64,000 nt of DNA from Tabrizicola sp. TH137 (GCF_002855575.1 NZ_PKRQ01000007.1:62001-126000), one strand, 5' to 3'; positions 7,875 through 21,098 are shown, counted from the stretch's first letter. Notes: generated by a model from the sequence alone, not told the origin. Numbers and translations are program-made.

Positions 7875-8818
7875 TGCTCGTCAACGGCAGATGGGTCGCC
7901 AAATGGGATCCGGTCCAGGCCAAGGATGCCAAGGGCGGCTTCGTCCGCCAGACCTCCACCTTCCGCAACTGGGTCACCCCCGACGGCCGCCCCGGCCCCA
8001 CCGGCACCGGCGGCTTCAAGGCCGAGGCCGGGCGCTATCACCTATATGTCGCCCTCATCTGCCCCTGGGCCAGCCGCACCCTGATGGCGCGCAAGCTCAA
8101 GGGTCTGGAAGAGGTCATCACCCTCTCCATCGTCGAACCCGAACTGACCGATGAAGGCTGGCGCTTCGCACCGGGGGCCGATCCGGTCAACGCCGCGACC
8201 TACATGCACGACCTCTATCGCAAGGCCGACCCGCAGGTGAACGGCCGCGCCACCGTCCCGGTCCTCTGGGACAAGGCCACCGCCACCATCGTCAACAACG
8301 AAAGCGCCGATATCCTGCGCATCTTCAATTCGGGCTTCGGCGCTCTGGCCAAGGGTCCCGACCTCTATCCGCAGGCCCTCGCCGCCGAAATCGACAGGCT
8401 CAACGACGCGATCTATCCCACGCTCAACAACGGCGTCTATCGCGCGGGCTTCGCCACCACCCAGCTCGCCTATGAAGAGGCCTTCCACGACGTCTTCGCC
8501 ACGCTCGACGCGTTGGAAACCCGCCTCTCCGATGGCCGCGCCTTCCTGCATGGCGACAGCTTCACCGAAACCGACATCCGCGCCTTCGTGACCCTCGTCC
8601 GCTTCGACGCCGCCTATCACGGCCTCTTCAAATGCAACCTGCGCCGTCTGGCCGATTACCCGCAGCTTTCCGCCTATACCGCCCGCGTCCATCGCCTGCC
8701 CGGCATCGCCGATACGGTGAAAATCGACCACATCAAGCGCGGCTACTATTCGATCAAGACGCTCAATCCGAACGGCATCGTCCCGCTCGGCCCGCGCCTC
8801 GACTGGCTGACCGCGTGA
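7874..8818 (+). CDS. Glutathionyl-hydroquinone reductase (Xi-class glutathione transferase, YqjG/ECM4 type)
   Basis: The 314-residue protein carries the Xi-class signature: an N-terminal extension followed by LYVALICPWASRT with the catalytic Cys of the CPWA motif, then the VLWDKATATIVNNESADILRIFN glutathione-binding region and the helical C-terminal domain (DSFTETDIRAFVTLVRFDAAYHGLFKCN). These enzymes reduce glutathionyl-hydroquinones to hydroquinone with release of glutathione. Placement after DoxX and the VOC dioxygenase, under a LysR regulator, fits a quinone detoxification operon. It ends 58 nt before the converging glpR gene. Confidence 0.92.
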   Translation: MLVNGRWVAKWDPVQAKDAKGGFVRQTSTFRNWVTPDGRPGPTGTGGFKAEAGRYHLYVALICPWASRTLMARKLKGLEEVITLSIVEPELTDEGWRFAPGADPVNAATYMHDLYRKADPQVNGRATVPVLWDKATATIVNNESADILRIFNSGFGALAKGPDLYPQALAAEIDRLNDAIYPTLNNGVYRAGFATTQLAYEEAFHDVFATLDALETRLSDGRAFLHGDSFTETDIRAFVTLVRFDAAYHGLFKCNLRRLADYPQLSAYTARVHRLPGIADTVKIDHIKRGYYSIKTLNPNGIVPLGPRLDWLTA

Positions 8819-8837
8819 CACCCTCCCCCAGGACCCG

Positions 8838-8867
8838 CCGCCCCCGGATCATCTCCGGAGCGGGCGG
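8838..8867. terminator. Imperfect hairpin between convergent genes
   Basis: An inner CCGGA-TCATC-TCCGG stem-loop continues, after a 3-nt bulge, into CCGCCC pairing with GGGCGG. It sits between the convergent stops of the glutathionyl-hydroquinone reductase and glpR, so it can serve both strands. There is no clear T-tract. Confidence 0.4.
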
Positions 8868-8876
8868 GGCGGGGCC

Positions 8877-9641
8877 TCAGCCTGACGCGACCACCACCTC
8901 CGTCCCCCATTCCCCGCATTTCCGCGCCAGATCCTGCGGCAGCGGGCGATCGGTGAACAGCACCGTGATCTCCGAAAGCGAGGCCAGCCGCGCCGGGGCG
9001 CTGCGGTCCAGCTTGGAATGGTCGCAGACCAGAAACACCTTCCGCGCCTGCCGGATGATCGCCTTCGACACCCGCACCTCCGCAAGATCGAAGTCCAGCA
9101 GATCCCCGTCCCGGTCCAGCGCAGACGCCCCGATCACCGCGTAATCCACCTTGAACTGCTCGAAGAACTGCGTCGTCAGCTCCCCCACCAGCCCGCCATC
9201 CGACCGCCGCAGCGCGCCCCCCGCCACCATGATCTCGCAGCCCGGATTGGCGGCCAGCGTATTGGCCACGTTCATGTTGTTCGTCACCACGGTGATATTG
9301 CGATGGCCCAGCAATTCCTGCGCCACCGCCTCCGTCGTCGTGCCCAGGTTCATGATCAGCGAACAATTCTCCGGAATCGCCGCCGCGCAGGCCCGCGCAA
9401 TCGCGGCCTTCGCCCCCTCGTTCATCCGCCGCCGCTGCTCATAGCCCAGGTTCGCCACCCCGGTCTTCGGCACCGCCCCGCCATGCACCCGGTCCAGATG
9501 CCCCATATCGGCCAGTTCCGCCAGATCGCGCCGGATCGTCTGCAATGTGACGTCGAACCGCTGCGCAAGATCCTCCACGACCACCCGCCCCTCGGCACGG
9601 GCAATCTCAAGAATCTCGCTCTGCCGGAAGCTCAGCGCCAT
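8877..9641 (-). CDS. glpR: DeoR-family glycerol-3-phosphate regulon repressor
   Basis: The 254-residue protein has an N-terminal DeoR winged helix (residues about 5-57, recognition helix around DVTLQTIRRDL) and a C-terminal sugar-phosphate sensor of the ribose-isomerase-like fold with the conserved NLGTTT and ASALDRDGDLLDFDLAEV segments. The ATG at 9641 follows an AAGGAAAAGGA ribosome-binding sequence and gives the family N-terminus (LSFRQSEILEIARAEGRV), so the longer open frame was rejected. It faces glpD across 278 nt, the classical position of GlpR. It should repress glpD and the transporter operon until glycerol-3-phosphate binds. Confidence 0.92.
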   Translation of the reverse strand: MALSFRQSEILEIARAEGRVVVEDLAQRFDVTLQTIRRDLAELADMGHLDRVHGGAVPKTGVANLGYEQRRRMNEGAKAAIARACAAAIPENCSLIMNLGTTTEAVAQELLGHRNITVVTNNMNVANTLAANPGCEIMVAGGALRRSDGGLVGELTTQFFEQFKVDYAVIGASALDRDGDLLDFDLAEVRVSKAIIRQARKVFLVCDHSKLDRSAPARLASLSEITVLFTDRPLPQDLARKCGEWGTEVVVASG

Positions 9642-9824
9642 CGCGCGTTCCTTTTCCTTCGCCGGAGTATCGCGCACTTTCGATATTGTCTTTCCCCCGA
9701 TCAAGCCGGAAAAGTTTCTGCACGCGCAAGCGGAACTCACGCCGCAGCGCAGCGCGAAATTGCGCGCTTTGCTCACAAACCCTTGAGAATCCTGGAATTA
9801 CCCAAGGTCACTTGCGCGCCAATG

Positions 9825-9855
9825 TTCGCTTTCAGTAAAAGCGCGCAAAAGCGAA
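9825..9855. promoter_or_regulatory. Candidate GlpR operator upstream of glpD
   Basis: TTCGCTTT at 9825-9832 and AAAGCGAA at 9848-9855 form a perfect 8-bp inverted repeat with a 15-nt spacer, and a further AAAAGCG half lies at 9837-9843. The left half is preceded by AATG, giving a match to the ATGTTCG core of the Escherichia coli GlpR operator. It lies about 65-95 nt upstream of the glpD start in the glpR-glpD divergent region. Binding by GlpR is inference. Confidence 0.45.
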
Positions 9856-9919
9856 AAATGTGGATTGACCTATGCGTAGGATTCGTTTCAACCTCTCAAC
9901 CGCTAGGGAGGAGACTGGC

Positions 9920-11515
9920 GTGAACAGGAAGACACGGCCCGAAGTGGCCGACCTCTTCATCATCGGCGGCGGCATCAACGGCTGCGGCATCGCCCGTGAT
10001 GCCACGGGCCGCGGCCTGTCGGTCGTGCTGGCCGAACAGAACGACCTCGCCTCCGCCACCTCTTCCGCCTCGACCAAGCTTTTCCACGGCGGCCTGCGCT
10101 ATCTCGAATATTTCGAATTCCGCCTCGTGCGCGAGGCGCTGGAGGAACGCGAAACCCTCCTCGTCGCCATGCCGCATATCTCCTGGCCGATGCGCTTCGT
10201 CCTGCCCTACCATCCCGACATGCGGTTTGAAGGCGACACGCCCACCGGCCGCCTCCTCGCCCGCCTCATGCCCTGGATGAAGGGCCGCCGCCCTGCCTGG
10301 CTGATCCGCCTCGGCCTCTTCCTGTACGACACGCTCGGCGGCCGCAAGATCCTGCCCGCGACCCGCACGCTCGACCTGACCCGCGATCCCGCCGGCAAGC
10401 CGCTGCAATCGCGCTTCCGCCACGCCTATGAATATTCCGACTGCTGGGTGGAGGATTCGAAACTCGTCTCCCTCAACGCCCGCGACGCCGCCCAGCGCGG
10501 CGCGACGGTGCTCACCCGCACCCGCGTCACCTCCGCCACCCGCTCGGGCGATCTGTGGGAGATCGTCACCGAAGGCCCGGACGGCACCGAAACCTTCCAG
10601 GCCCGCGCGCTGGTCAATGCGGGCGGCCCCTGGGTCGAAGACGTGATCCGCAACGTCGCCCGCATCAATTCCTCCGAAGGCGTCCGCCTCGTGCGCGGCT
10701 CGCATATCGTGACGAAGAAACTCTACGATCACGACCGCTGCTATTTCTTCCAGGGCACCGACGGCCGCATCATCTTCGCCATCCCGTATGAGCAGGATTT
10801 CACCCTGATCGGCACCACCGACAAGGATCACACCGGCGCCCCCAAGGACGCCGCCTGCACGGATGAAGAACGCGACTACCTGCTGAAATTCGCCAGCCAG
10901 TATTTCGCCAACCCCGTCACCGTGAAGGACGTGGTCTGGACATATTCGGGCGTCCGCCCGCTCTACAATGACGGGGCGAAATCCGCGACCGCCGCCACCC
11001 GCGACTATGTCCTCTCGCTCGACGGCAACGGCGCGCCGCTTCTCAACGTCTTCGGCGGCAAGATCACCACCTACCGCCGCCTCGCCGAATCCGCGCTGGA
11101 AAAGCTCCAGCCCTTCTTCCCGCAGGCCAAGGGCCCGTGGACGGCCCGCGTCCCCCTGCCCGGCGGGGCCTTCGCCCATGACGCCGTGCCCGCCCTCACC
11201 ACCGCGCTGAAATCGCGCTTTCCCTTCCTCACCGACTATTGGGCCGCCCGCCTGATCCGCGCCTACGGGTCCGAGGCGGAAACCCTGCTCGGCACCGCCA
11301 CCACGCCTGCCGACCTTGGCCGCGACTTCGGCGCGACGCTCACCGAGGCCGAGGTGCGCTGGCTGATGCAGCACGAATTCGCCCGCGCCGCCGCCGATGT
11401 CGTCTGGCGGCGCACCAAGCTTGGTCTGCGCATGACCAGGGAACAGATCGCCGCGCTCGATGCCTTCATGGCAGGCGCAGCCACCCACGGGGCGATCAGC
11501 CCCGCGGCAGAATGA
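9920..11515 (+). CDS. glpD: Aerobic glycerol-3-phosphate dehydrogenase
   Basis: The 531-residue flavoprotein oxidises glycerol-3-phosphate to dihydroxyacetone phosphate at the membrane and feeds electrons to quinone. It has the FAD-binding GGGINGCGIARDA motif near the N-terminus, the STKLFHGGLRYLE motif and the GGKITTYRRLAE motif, all diagnostic of GlpD. The start is taken as GTG at 9920 because AGGGAGGAG lies 6 nt upstream; the open frame begins earlier at an ATG (9872) lacking such a site. It begins the glp operon and is followed 10 nt later by glpS. Confidence 0.95.
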   Translation: MNRKTRPEVADLFIIGGGINGCGIARDATGRGLSVVLAEQNDLASATSSASTKLFHGGLRYLEYFEFRLVREALEERETLLVAMPHISWPMRFVLPYHPDMRFEGDTPTGRLLARLMPWMKGRRPAWLIRLGLFLYDTLGGRKILPATRTLDLTRDPAGKPLQSRFRHAYEYSDCWVEDSKLVSLNARDAAQRGATVLTRTRVTSATRSGDLWEIVTEGPDGTETFQARALVNAGGPWVEDVIRNVARINSSEGVRLVRGSHIVTKKLYDHDRCYFFQGTDGRIIFAIPYEQDFTLIGTTDKDHTGAPKDAACTDEERDYLLKFASQYFANPVTVKDVVWTYSGVRPLYNDGAKSATAATRDYVLSLDGNGAPLLNVFGGKITTYRRLAESALEKLQPFFPQAKGPWTARVPLPGGAFAHDAVPALTTALKSRFPFLTDYWAARLIRAYGSEAETLLGTATTPADLGRDFGATLTEAEVRWLMQHEFARAAADVVWRRTKLGLRMTREQIAALDAFMAGAATHGAISPAAE

Positions 11516-11525
11516 AGGGGGACCG

Positions 11526-12614
11526 ATGGCGCTGGAACTGCAAGCCGTCAGCCGTGTCGTGAAGGGGCAGATGCATATCCACCCCACGACGCTGACGCTG
11601 GAAAAGGGGACGATGAACGTCCTCCTTGGCCCCACGCTCTCGGGCAAGACCTCGCTCATGCGGCTCATGGCGGGGCTCGACGCGCCCACCTCTGGCCGCC
11701 TGATGTGGCACGGGCAGGATGTGACGGGCGTCCGCGTGCAGGACCGCAAGGTCGCCATGGTCTATCAGCAATTCATCAACTACCCCGGCCTGACGGTCTA
11801 TGAAAACATCGCCTCGCCCCTGCGCCTGATGGGCAAGGACAAGGCCGCCATCGACCGCGCCGTCCGCGAAACGGCGGAAATGCTCAAACTCACCCCGATG
11901 CTCGACCGCAAACCGCTGGAACTGTCGGGCGGCCAGCAGCAGCGCTGCGCCCTGGCCCGCGCGCTGGTGAAAGGGGCAGGGCTCGTCCTGCTCGACGAAC
12001 CGCTCGCCAATCTCGACTACAAGCTGCGCGAGGAACTCCGTGCCGAAATCCCCCGCATCTTCGAGGAATCGGGCGCGATCTTCGTCTATGCCACGACCGA
12101 ACCGGAAGAGGCGCTGCTTCTGGGCGGCAACACCGCCACCCTCTGGGAAGGCCGCGTCACCCAGTTCGGCCCCACCCCGCAGGTCTATCGCCAACCGGCA
12201 GACGCCACCACCGCCCGCGTCTTCTCCGACCCGCCGATGAATTTCGTGCCCTGCAAGAAACAGGGCAACCGCGTTACCTTCGGCGGCCATGCCCATGCCC
12301 CCGCCGACGGCACCTTCGCGGCTCTCCCCGATGGCCGCTACACCGCCGGGTTCCGCGCCAACCACCTGCATCTCAACACCCATTCCGGCCATGCGCTGGA
12401 ATTCCGCTGCACGCTTGGCGTGTCGGAAATCACCGGATCGGAGACCTTCCTCCATCTCACCCATGGCAGCGACCGCTGGGTCGGCCTCGTGCATGGCGTC
12501 CATGACCTGCAAGCGGGCAGCGAGGTCAGCCTCTGGCTCGACCCGACCCATGTCTATCTCTTCGATGCCGACGGGCGCCTCGCCGCCCCTGCGGCCTATG
12601 CGGCGGCGGCCTGA
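11526..12614 (+). CDS. glpS: Glycerol ABC transporter, ATP-binding protein GlpS
   Basis: The 362-residue ATPase has Walker A at residues 35-42 (GPTLSGKT), the signature LSGGQQQR and Walker B LVLLDEP, then an OB-like regulatory C-terminal region typical of MalK-type proteins. The unusual Thr/Leu in Walker A is shared by GlpS proteins. It is the first of the transporter genes glpSTPQUV known from Rhizobium leguminosarum and relatives. It acts with GlpT as the nucleotide-binding pair for glycerol import. Confidence 0.92.
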   Translation: MALELQAVSRVVKGQMHIHPTTLTLEKGTMNVLLGPTLSGKTSLMRLMAGLDAPTSGRLMWHGQDVTGVRVQDRKVAMVYQQFINYPGLTVYENIASPLRLMGKDKAAIDRAVRETAEMLKLTPMLDRKPLELSGGQQQRCALARALVKGAGLVLLDEPLANLDYKLREELRAEIPRIFEESGAIFVYATTEPEEALLLGGNTATLWEGRVTQFGPTPQVYRQPADATTARVFSDPPMNFVPCKKQGNRVTFGGHAHAPADGTFAALPDGRYTAGFRANHLHLNTHSGHALEFRCTLGVSEITGSETFLHLTHGSDRWVGLVHGVHDLQAGSEVSLWLDPTHVYLFDADGRLAAPAAYAAAA

Positions 12615-12617
12615 CCG

Positions 12618-13699
12618 ATGGCACAGATCACCCTCAAGAACCTCGCCCACAGCTACCACGCCACTCCGCGCGGCGAACAGGACTTCGCCCTGAAGCAAAT
12701 GGATCACGTCTGGCAGGACGGCGGCGCCTATGCGCTCCTCGGCTCCTCCGGCTGCGGCAAGACCACCCTTCTGAACATCATCTCGGGCCTCCTGCGCCCA
12801 AGCCAAGGCCGCGTCCTCTTCGGCAATACCGACGTGACCGATGCCGAAACGGCCGAACGCAACATCGCGCAGGTCTTCCAGTTCCCCGTCGTCTACGACA
12901 CGATGACCGTGCGCGACAACCTCGCCTTCCCGCTGCGCAACCGGGGCATGGATGCGGCCTATATCAAGGCCCGCGTCGCCCAGATCGCCGCCATGATCGG
13001 GATGGACCACATCCTCGACCGCAAGGCGCGCGGCCTGACCGCCGATGCCAAGCAGAAGATTTCCCTCGGTCGCGGCATGGTGCGCGAGGATGTGAACGCC
13101 ATCCTCTTCGACGAACCCCTCACCGTGATCGACCCGCACATGAAGTGGGAACTGCGGACCCAGCTCAAGCAGCTTCACCGCGAATTCGGCCATACGATGA
13201 TCTACGTCACCCATGACCAGACCGAGGCGCTCACCTTCGCCGACAAGGTCGTCGTCATGTATGACGGCCGCGTGGTGCAGATGGGCACGCCCGAAGACCT
13301 CTTCGAAACCCCTGCCCATACCTTCGTGGGCTATTTCATCGGCTCGCCGGGGATGAACATCCTTCCGGCGGAAATCCGGGGCGGCACCGCGCATCTGCAA
13401 GGCGCCGCCGTCCCGCTGGGTGCGGCCTACGGGCCAATCACGGGCCGCACCCAGATCGGCATCCGCCCCGAATACTGCGTGCTGACCGAAGGCGACGGCC
13501 TCCCCATCACCATCCGCCGGGTGGAAGACGTGGGCCGCCACCGCATCGTGCGCGGCGAAGTGGCGGGCAGCCCCGTCAATGTCATCGCCCCCGAAGGCAT
13601 GCCCGTCGGCGCCGCCCTGACCCATGTCCGCTTCACGCCCGACCGCATCAATGTCTATGCCGACGACTGGCGCGTCGCACCTGCCGGGGGGGCCGCCTG

Positions 13700-13700
<1 letters not shown>
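12618..13700 (+). CDS. glpT: Glycerol ABC transporter, ATP-binding protein GlpT
   Basis: The 360-residue second ATPase has Walker A at 42-49 (GSSGCGKT) and Walker B at 161-167 (AILFDEP). The ABC signature is LTADAKQ (140-146) rather than LSGGQ, which as far as is known from GlpT proteins is a family feature and makes this half-site likely degenerate, leaving the GlpS signature to complete the other site. It overlaps glpP by one base. Confidence 0.92.
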
Positions 13701-14572
<872 letters not shown>

Positions 14573-14573
14573 C

Positions 14574-15376
<803 letters not shown>

Positions 15377-15377
<1 letters not shown>

Positions 15378-15778
15378 TGACCGCCTCCCGCTGGACCGCC
15401 ATCTACCTCATCACCGGCGGCATCCTCGCCGCCATCCTCGTGGCCCTCATCGCCGCCACGCCGCGCACCGAAGACGGGATCGACTGGTTCGCCCCGATGA
15501 TCCCGGGCGGCTGGATGGCCTGGACCTTCCCGGTCGCCCTCTTCTTCTACGTCATCGCCTGCCTGCTGATCCTCTTCACCCTGCTGGCGATCCGTTTCCC
15601 CGAAACCCCGCGCCGCGGCGTCCTGCGCATCGAAACCACGCGCGGCGACCGGCTCTTCATCTCGCTCTTGGGCTCGGCCTTCCTCTGCCTCGGCTGGCTC
15701 TTCTTCTTCGGCGCTCCCCTCTGGGGCGCGCTGATCCTTTGCCTGATCTACGCCGCAGCGGTCTTCCGCTGGGTGTGA
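15377..15778 (+). CDS. glpU: GlpU, small membrane protein of the glycerol transporter (DUF2160)
   Basis: The 133-residue protein has three or four hydrophobic spans (TAIYLITGGILAAILVALI, WTFPVALFFYVIACLLILFTLLA and two near the C-terminus) and is the DUF2160 member always found between glpQ and glpV in such operons. Its role in transport is not well defined. The start is the ATG overlapping the glpQ stop; the longer frame is a shadow of glpQ. Confidence 0.9.
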
Positions 15779-15871
15779 TCCAAGGCATGACAGCGCCGGG
15801 GGGGCCGGATGCGACCCTTCCCCCCCGGCAGAACGAAAGACCGCATGTCTCACATTCTGGGAGGAAACTTA

Positions 15872-17602
15872 ATGAGACTCAGACAAACGGCAACGGCGAT
15901 GGCCCTCGCGCTGATCGCCCTCGGCTCGGCCCCGGCCTGGGCCGATATGGAGGCCGCACGCGCCTTCCTCGACGCTGAAATCGGCGATCTCTCGACCCTG
16001 ACCCGCGAGGAGCAGGAGGCCGAGATGCAGTGGTTCATCGACGCCGCCGCCCCCTTCGCCGGCATGGAAATCAAGGTGGTGTCCGAAACCATCACCACCC
16101 ATGAATACGAAGCCAAGGTCCTCGCCCCGGCCTTCACCGCCATCACCGGCATCAAGGTCACCCATGACCTGATCGGCGAAGGCGACGTGGTGGAAAAACT
16201 CCAGACTCAGATGCAGTCGGGCGAGAACATCTATGACGCCTACATCAACGACTCCGACCTGATCGGCACCCACTGGCGCTATCAGCAGGCCCGCAACCTG
16301 ACCGACTGGATGGCAGGCGAAGGCGCCTCCGTCACCAACCCGAACCTCGACATGCTGGACTTCATCGGTCTGAAGTTCACCACCGGTCCGGATGGCAAGG
16401 TCTATCAGCTCCCCGACCAGCAGTTCGCGAACCTCTACTGGTTCCGCTACGACTGGTTCAACGACGAAAAGACCAAGGCCGATTTCAAGGCCGCCTATGG
16501 CTATGACCTCGGCGTCCCGCTGAACTGGTCCGCCTACGAAGATATCGCCGAATTCTTCACCGGCCGCGACATGTCCTATGCGGGCGGCCCGGCGACCGGC
16601 GTCTATGGCAACATGGACTACGGCAAGAAGGACCCGTCCCTCGGCTGGCGCTACACCGATGCCTGGATGTCCATGGCCGGCATGGGCGACGTGGGCGAAC
16701 CCAACGGCCTTCCGGTCGATGAATGGGGCATCCGCGTGAACGAGAACTCGCAGCCCGTCGGCTCCTGCGTTGCCCGTGGCGGTGCCACGAACGACGCCGC
16801 CGCCGTCTATGCCGTGACCAAGGCGATCGAGTGGCTCCAGAAGTTCTCGCCGCCCGAAGCGCAGGGCATGACCTTCGGCGAAGCGGGCCCGGTTCCTGCC
16901 CAGGGCAACATCGCCCAGCAGATGTTCTGGTACACCGCCTTCACCGCCGACATGGTCAAGGAAGGCATCCCGGTGATGAACGAGGACGGCACGCCCAAGT
17001 GGCGCATGGCCCCCTCGCCGCACGGCGCCTACTGGCAGGAAGGCATGAAGGTCGGCTATCAGGACGCCGGTTCCTGGACGCTGATGAAGTCCACCCCGGT
17101 GGATCGGGCCCAGGCCGCCTGGCTCTATGCCCAGTTCGTCACCTCCAAGACCGTGGACGTGAAGAAGTCCCATGTCGGCCTCACCTTCATCCGTGAATCG
17201 ACGATCCAGCACGAAAGCTTCACCGAACGCGCACCGAAACTCGGCGGTCTGATCGAATTCTACCGCTCGCCCGCCCGCGTTCAGTGGTCGCCCACCGGCA
17301 CCAACGTTCCGGACTATCCGAAGCTGGCACAGCTCTGGTGGCAGAACATCGGCGACGCCATGTCGGGGGCAAAGACCCCGCAAGAGGCGCTCGATGCCCT
17401 CTGCGAAGAGCAGGAAAAGGTGCTGGAGCGGATCGAACGCGCGGGCGTGCAGGGCGATATCGGCCCGAAGCTGAACGAACCGCAGGATCCGCAGGTCTGG
17501 ATCGACGAACCCGGTTCGCCCGTCGGCAAGCTGGAGAACGAAAAGCCCCAGGGCGAAACGATCTCCTATGACGAGCTGATCAAGTCCTGGCAGCAGGGCT
17601 GA
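15872..17602 (+). CDS. glpV: Glycerol ABC transporter substrate-binding protein GlpV
   Basis: The 576-residue periplasmic protein begins with a clear signal peptide (RLRQTATAMALALIALGSAPAWA, cleaved near residue 25) and carries the extracellular solute-binding fold family 1. The ATG at 15872 follows GGGAGGAAAC; an upstream in-frame ATG at 15809 would ruin the signal peptide. It captures glycerol in the periplasm for GlpPQST. A strong hairpin follows directly after the stop, ending the operon. Confidence 0.93.
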   Translation: MRLRQTATAMALALIALGSAPAWADMEAARAFLDAEIGDLSTLTREEQEAEMQWFIDAAAPFAGMEIKVVSETITTHEYEAKVLAPAFTAITGIKVTHDLIGEGDVVEKLQTQMQSGENIYDAYINDSDLIGTHWRYQQARNLTDWMAGEGASVTNPNLDMLDFIGLKFTTGPDGKVYQLPDQQFANLYWFRYDWFNDEKTKADFKAAYGYDLGVPLNWSAYEDIAEFFTGRDMSYAGGPATGVYGNMDYGKKDPSLGWRYTDAWMSMAGMGDVGEPNGLPVDEWGIRVNENSQPVGSCVARGGATNDAAAVYAVTKAIEWLQKFSPPEAQGMTFGEAGPVPAQGNIAQQMFWYTAFTADMVKEGIPVMNEDGTPKWRMAPSPHGAYWQEGMKVGYQDAGSWTLMKSTPVDRAQAAWLYAQFVTSKTVDVKKSHVGLTFIRESTIQHESFTERAPKLGGLIEFYRSPARVQWSPTGTNVPDYPKLAQLWWQNIGDAMSGAKTPQEALDALCEEQEKVLERIERAGVQGDIGPKLNEPQDPQVWIDEPGSPVGKLENEKPQGETISYDELIKSWQQG

Positions 17603-17609
17603 TCCTTGC

Positions 17610-17631
17610 GGGCGGGGCGCAAGCCCCGCCC
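17610..17631 (+). terminator. Intrinsic terminator after glpV
   Basis: GGGCGGGGC and GCCCCGCCC form a perfect 9-bp stem around a GCAA tetraloop, followed by GTTTCCCCC. It lies 8 nt after the glpV stop and marks the end of glpD-glpSTPQUV. Confidence 0.75.
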
Positions 17632-17861
17632 GTTTCCCCCCACGGCAGGTGCTGCGGCCCCTCTGGACCGGCTTCCACGCCCTTCCGGACCTTGGCCCAA
17701 GGATACCGCCGGATGTGCGGCATATGCCCGACAGATCACCGGAACAGGCACGACCCTATGCAGCAGGTGCAGGTTTTTCCGCAGGATGCGACCATGCCGG
17801 TAACGGACAGGCCCTCCGGGGCGTAGCGGCAGGACACGCACTCCATAGGACGGAACTCATC

Positions 17862-18365
17862 ATGTCACTTGCCACTGCCGCCTCTCCTGAAACGGGATCG
17901 CTTCCCGCCCTGAACGCCCGGACGCTGGGCATTCTCTTCGTCGCTGGCTTCTTCGCCAGCAATGCCTTCGATCTCTGGGGCCAGCTCGTCAGCCCGGCCC
18001 TCGGCTTCGCCAACCTCTCGCCCCACGGCCTTGCAAAAAGCCTTCTCGGCGCGCTCGGCCTGCCCAATGGCGATTTCGCCGGCTATTTCATGCATTTCTA
18101 CCTTGTCGGGCTGATCGGCTACCCGGTGGGCTGGCTCTTCATCTTCGCCCCCCTCTGGCGCGCGGTGATCGGGCCGACGCATTGGCTCCTGCCCTCGGCG
18201 ATCTACGGTTTCGGGCTCTGGGTCTTCGCCATCGGCGGCATCACTGCCATCGCGGGCCTTCCCTTCTTCCTCAACTTCACCGGCATCACCTGGGTCGCGC
18301 TTGTCGGCCATGTCCTCTACGGCATCGTCCTTGTGGCGGTGATGCAAAAGATCCAAAAGACATGA
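17862..18365 (+). CDS. Small integral membrane protein of unknown function
   Basis: The 167-residue protein has about four hydrophobic segments: [67 protein letters not shown] and [20 protein letters not shown] Met at 17862 preceded by AGGACGGA was chosen. No family was recognised. It lies between the glp transporter terminator and glpK, same strand, 112 nt before glpK, so it may be the first gene of a second glp transcript. A role in glycerol uptake or an unrelated membrane function cannot be separated. Confidence 0.7.
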   Translation: MSLATAASPETGSLPALNARTLGILFVAGFFASNAFDLWGQLVSPALGFANLSPHGLAKSLLGALGLPNGDFAGYFMHFYLVGLIGYPVGWLFIFAPLWRAVIGPTHWLLPSAIYGFGLWVFAIGGITAIAGLPFFLNFTGITWVALVGHVLYGIVLVAVMQKIQKT

Positions 18366-18477
18366 CAAATCGCCCCGGCACGGTCCCCGATGGGCCGCGC
18401 CGGGGCCTCCACCCGCCGCAAGGCATGCCAGACCACACCGCCCCCCGCGCGGGGACGACAAAACCAAGGGAGTGCCC

Positions 18478-19958
<1,481 letters not shown>

Positions 19959-19962
<4 letters not shown>

Positions 19963-21098
19963 CGCCCTTCGCCATCGCCACCCCGCAGCGCATCCTCTTC
20001 GGCCGGGGCGAGGCCGCCAAGGCCCCCGCGCTCATCCGCGCCTTCGGCCAGCGCGGCCTGATCGTCCACGGGGCCAGCGCCGCCCGCGCCCGCTGGCTGA
20101 TCGACGCGCTCCAAAGCGAAAGCGTGGAAACCCTCGCCCTCGCCTGCCCCTCTGAACCCAGCCTCCCGATGCTGGACGCCGCCCTCGCCCAGGCCCGCCC
20201 CTTCGCCCCGCTCTGGGTGGCCGCCCTCGGCGGCGGCGCGGCGCTCGACCTTGGCAAGGCGCTGGCCGCCCTCATCCCCGCCCCCGGCGGCCCGATGGAC
20301 CATCTGGAGGTGGTCGGCAAAGCCCTCCCTCTCGCCGCCCCGCCCCTGCCCTTCATCGCCCTGCCCACCACCGCAGGCACAGGGGCCGAGGCGACGAAGA
20401 ACGCCGTCATCGGCCTGCCCGAACACGGGCGAAAGGTCAGTCTCCGCGATGACCGCATGCTGGCCCGCCTCGCCCTCGTCGATCCGGCCCTGACCGACAA
20501 CACTCCCCGCGCCACCACCCTCGCCTCCGGCCTCGACGCGATTACCCAGGTGATCGAACCCTTCATCTCCTGCAAGGCCACCCCCTTCACCGACGCACTC
20601 ACCGCCCCCGCCATCCCGCAGGGGATCAAGGCCCTCCACCGCCTGATGGAAACCGAAGACCCGCAGGCCCGCGACGCCCTCGCCTATACCTCCCTGACCG
20701 GCGGCCTCGCGCTCGCCAATGCCGGCCTCGGCGCTGTCCACGGCCTCGCCGGGGTCATCGGCGGCCTCACCCCCGCGCCCCATGGCGCGATCTGCGGTGC
20801 ACTCCTCGCGCCCATCCTGCGCCTCAACCGCGCCCATGCCGCAGGCGAAACCGCCCGCCGCCTCGACAGCGTCTTTCACCACATCGCCGCCACCCTTGGC
20901 GGCACGCCCGAGGACGCGCCCGAAACCCTCGCCACCTGGGCGCGCGCCGCAGGCCTGCCCGGCCTCACCGCCCAGGGCCTTGCCCCCGGCCTTCACCCGC
21001 AGGTCGCAGAGGCCGCCCTGCTCTCCTCCTCGATGAAGGGCAATCCCGTGCCGCTCTCCGCCACGGACCTCGCCGCCGCCCTCGCCGCCGCTGCCTGA
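19959..21098 (+). CDS. Iron-type (group III) alcohol dehydrogenase with a Gln in the metal site
   Basis: The 379-residue protein has the Fe-ADH fold: the nucleotide-binding [13 protein letters not shown] segment (about 91-103) and the [16 protein letters not shown] motif. Of the four usual metal ligands, Asp193, His261 and His275 are in place, but the His normally four residues after the Asp is Gln197 ([12 protein letters not shown]). This DALTQ-type variant occurs in a subfamily, so the protein is probably still active with an altered site. It overlaps glpK by 4 nt, which links it to glycerol or a related polyol/aldehyde. A maleylacetate-reductase-like or 1,3-diol role is also possible. Confidence 0.85.
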
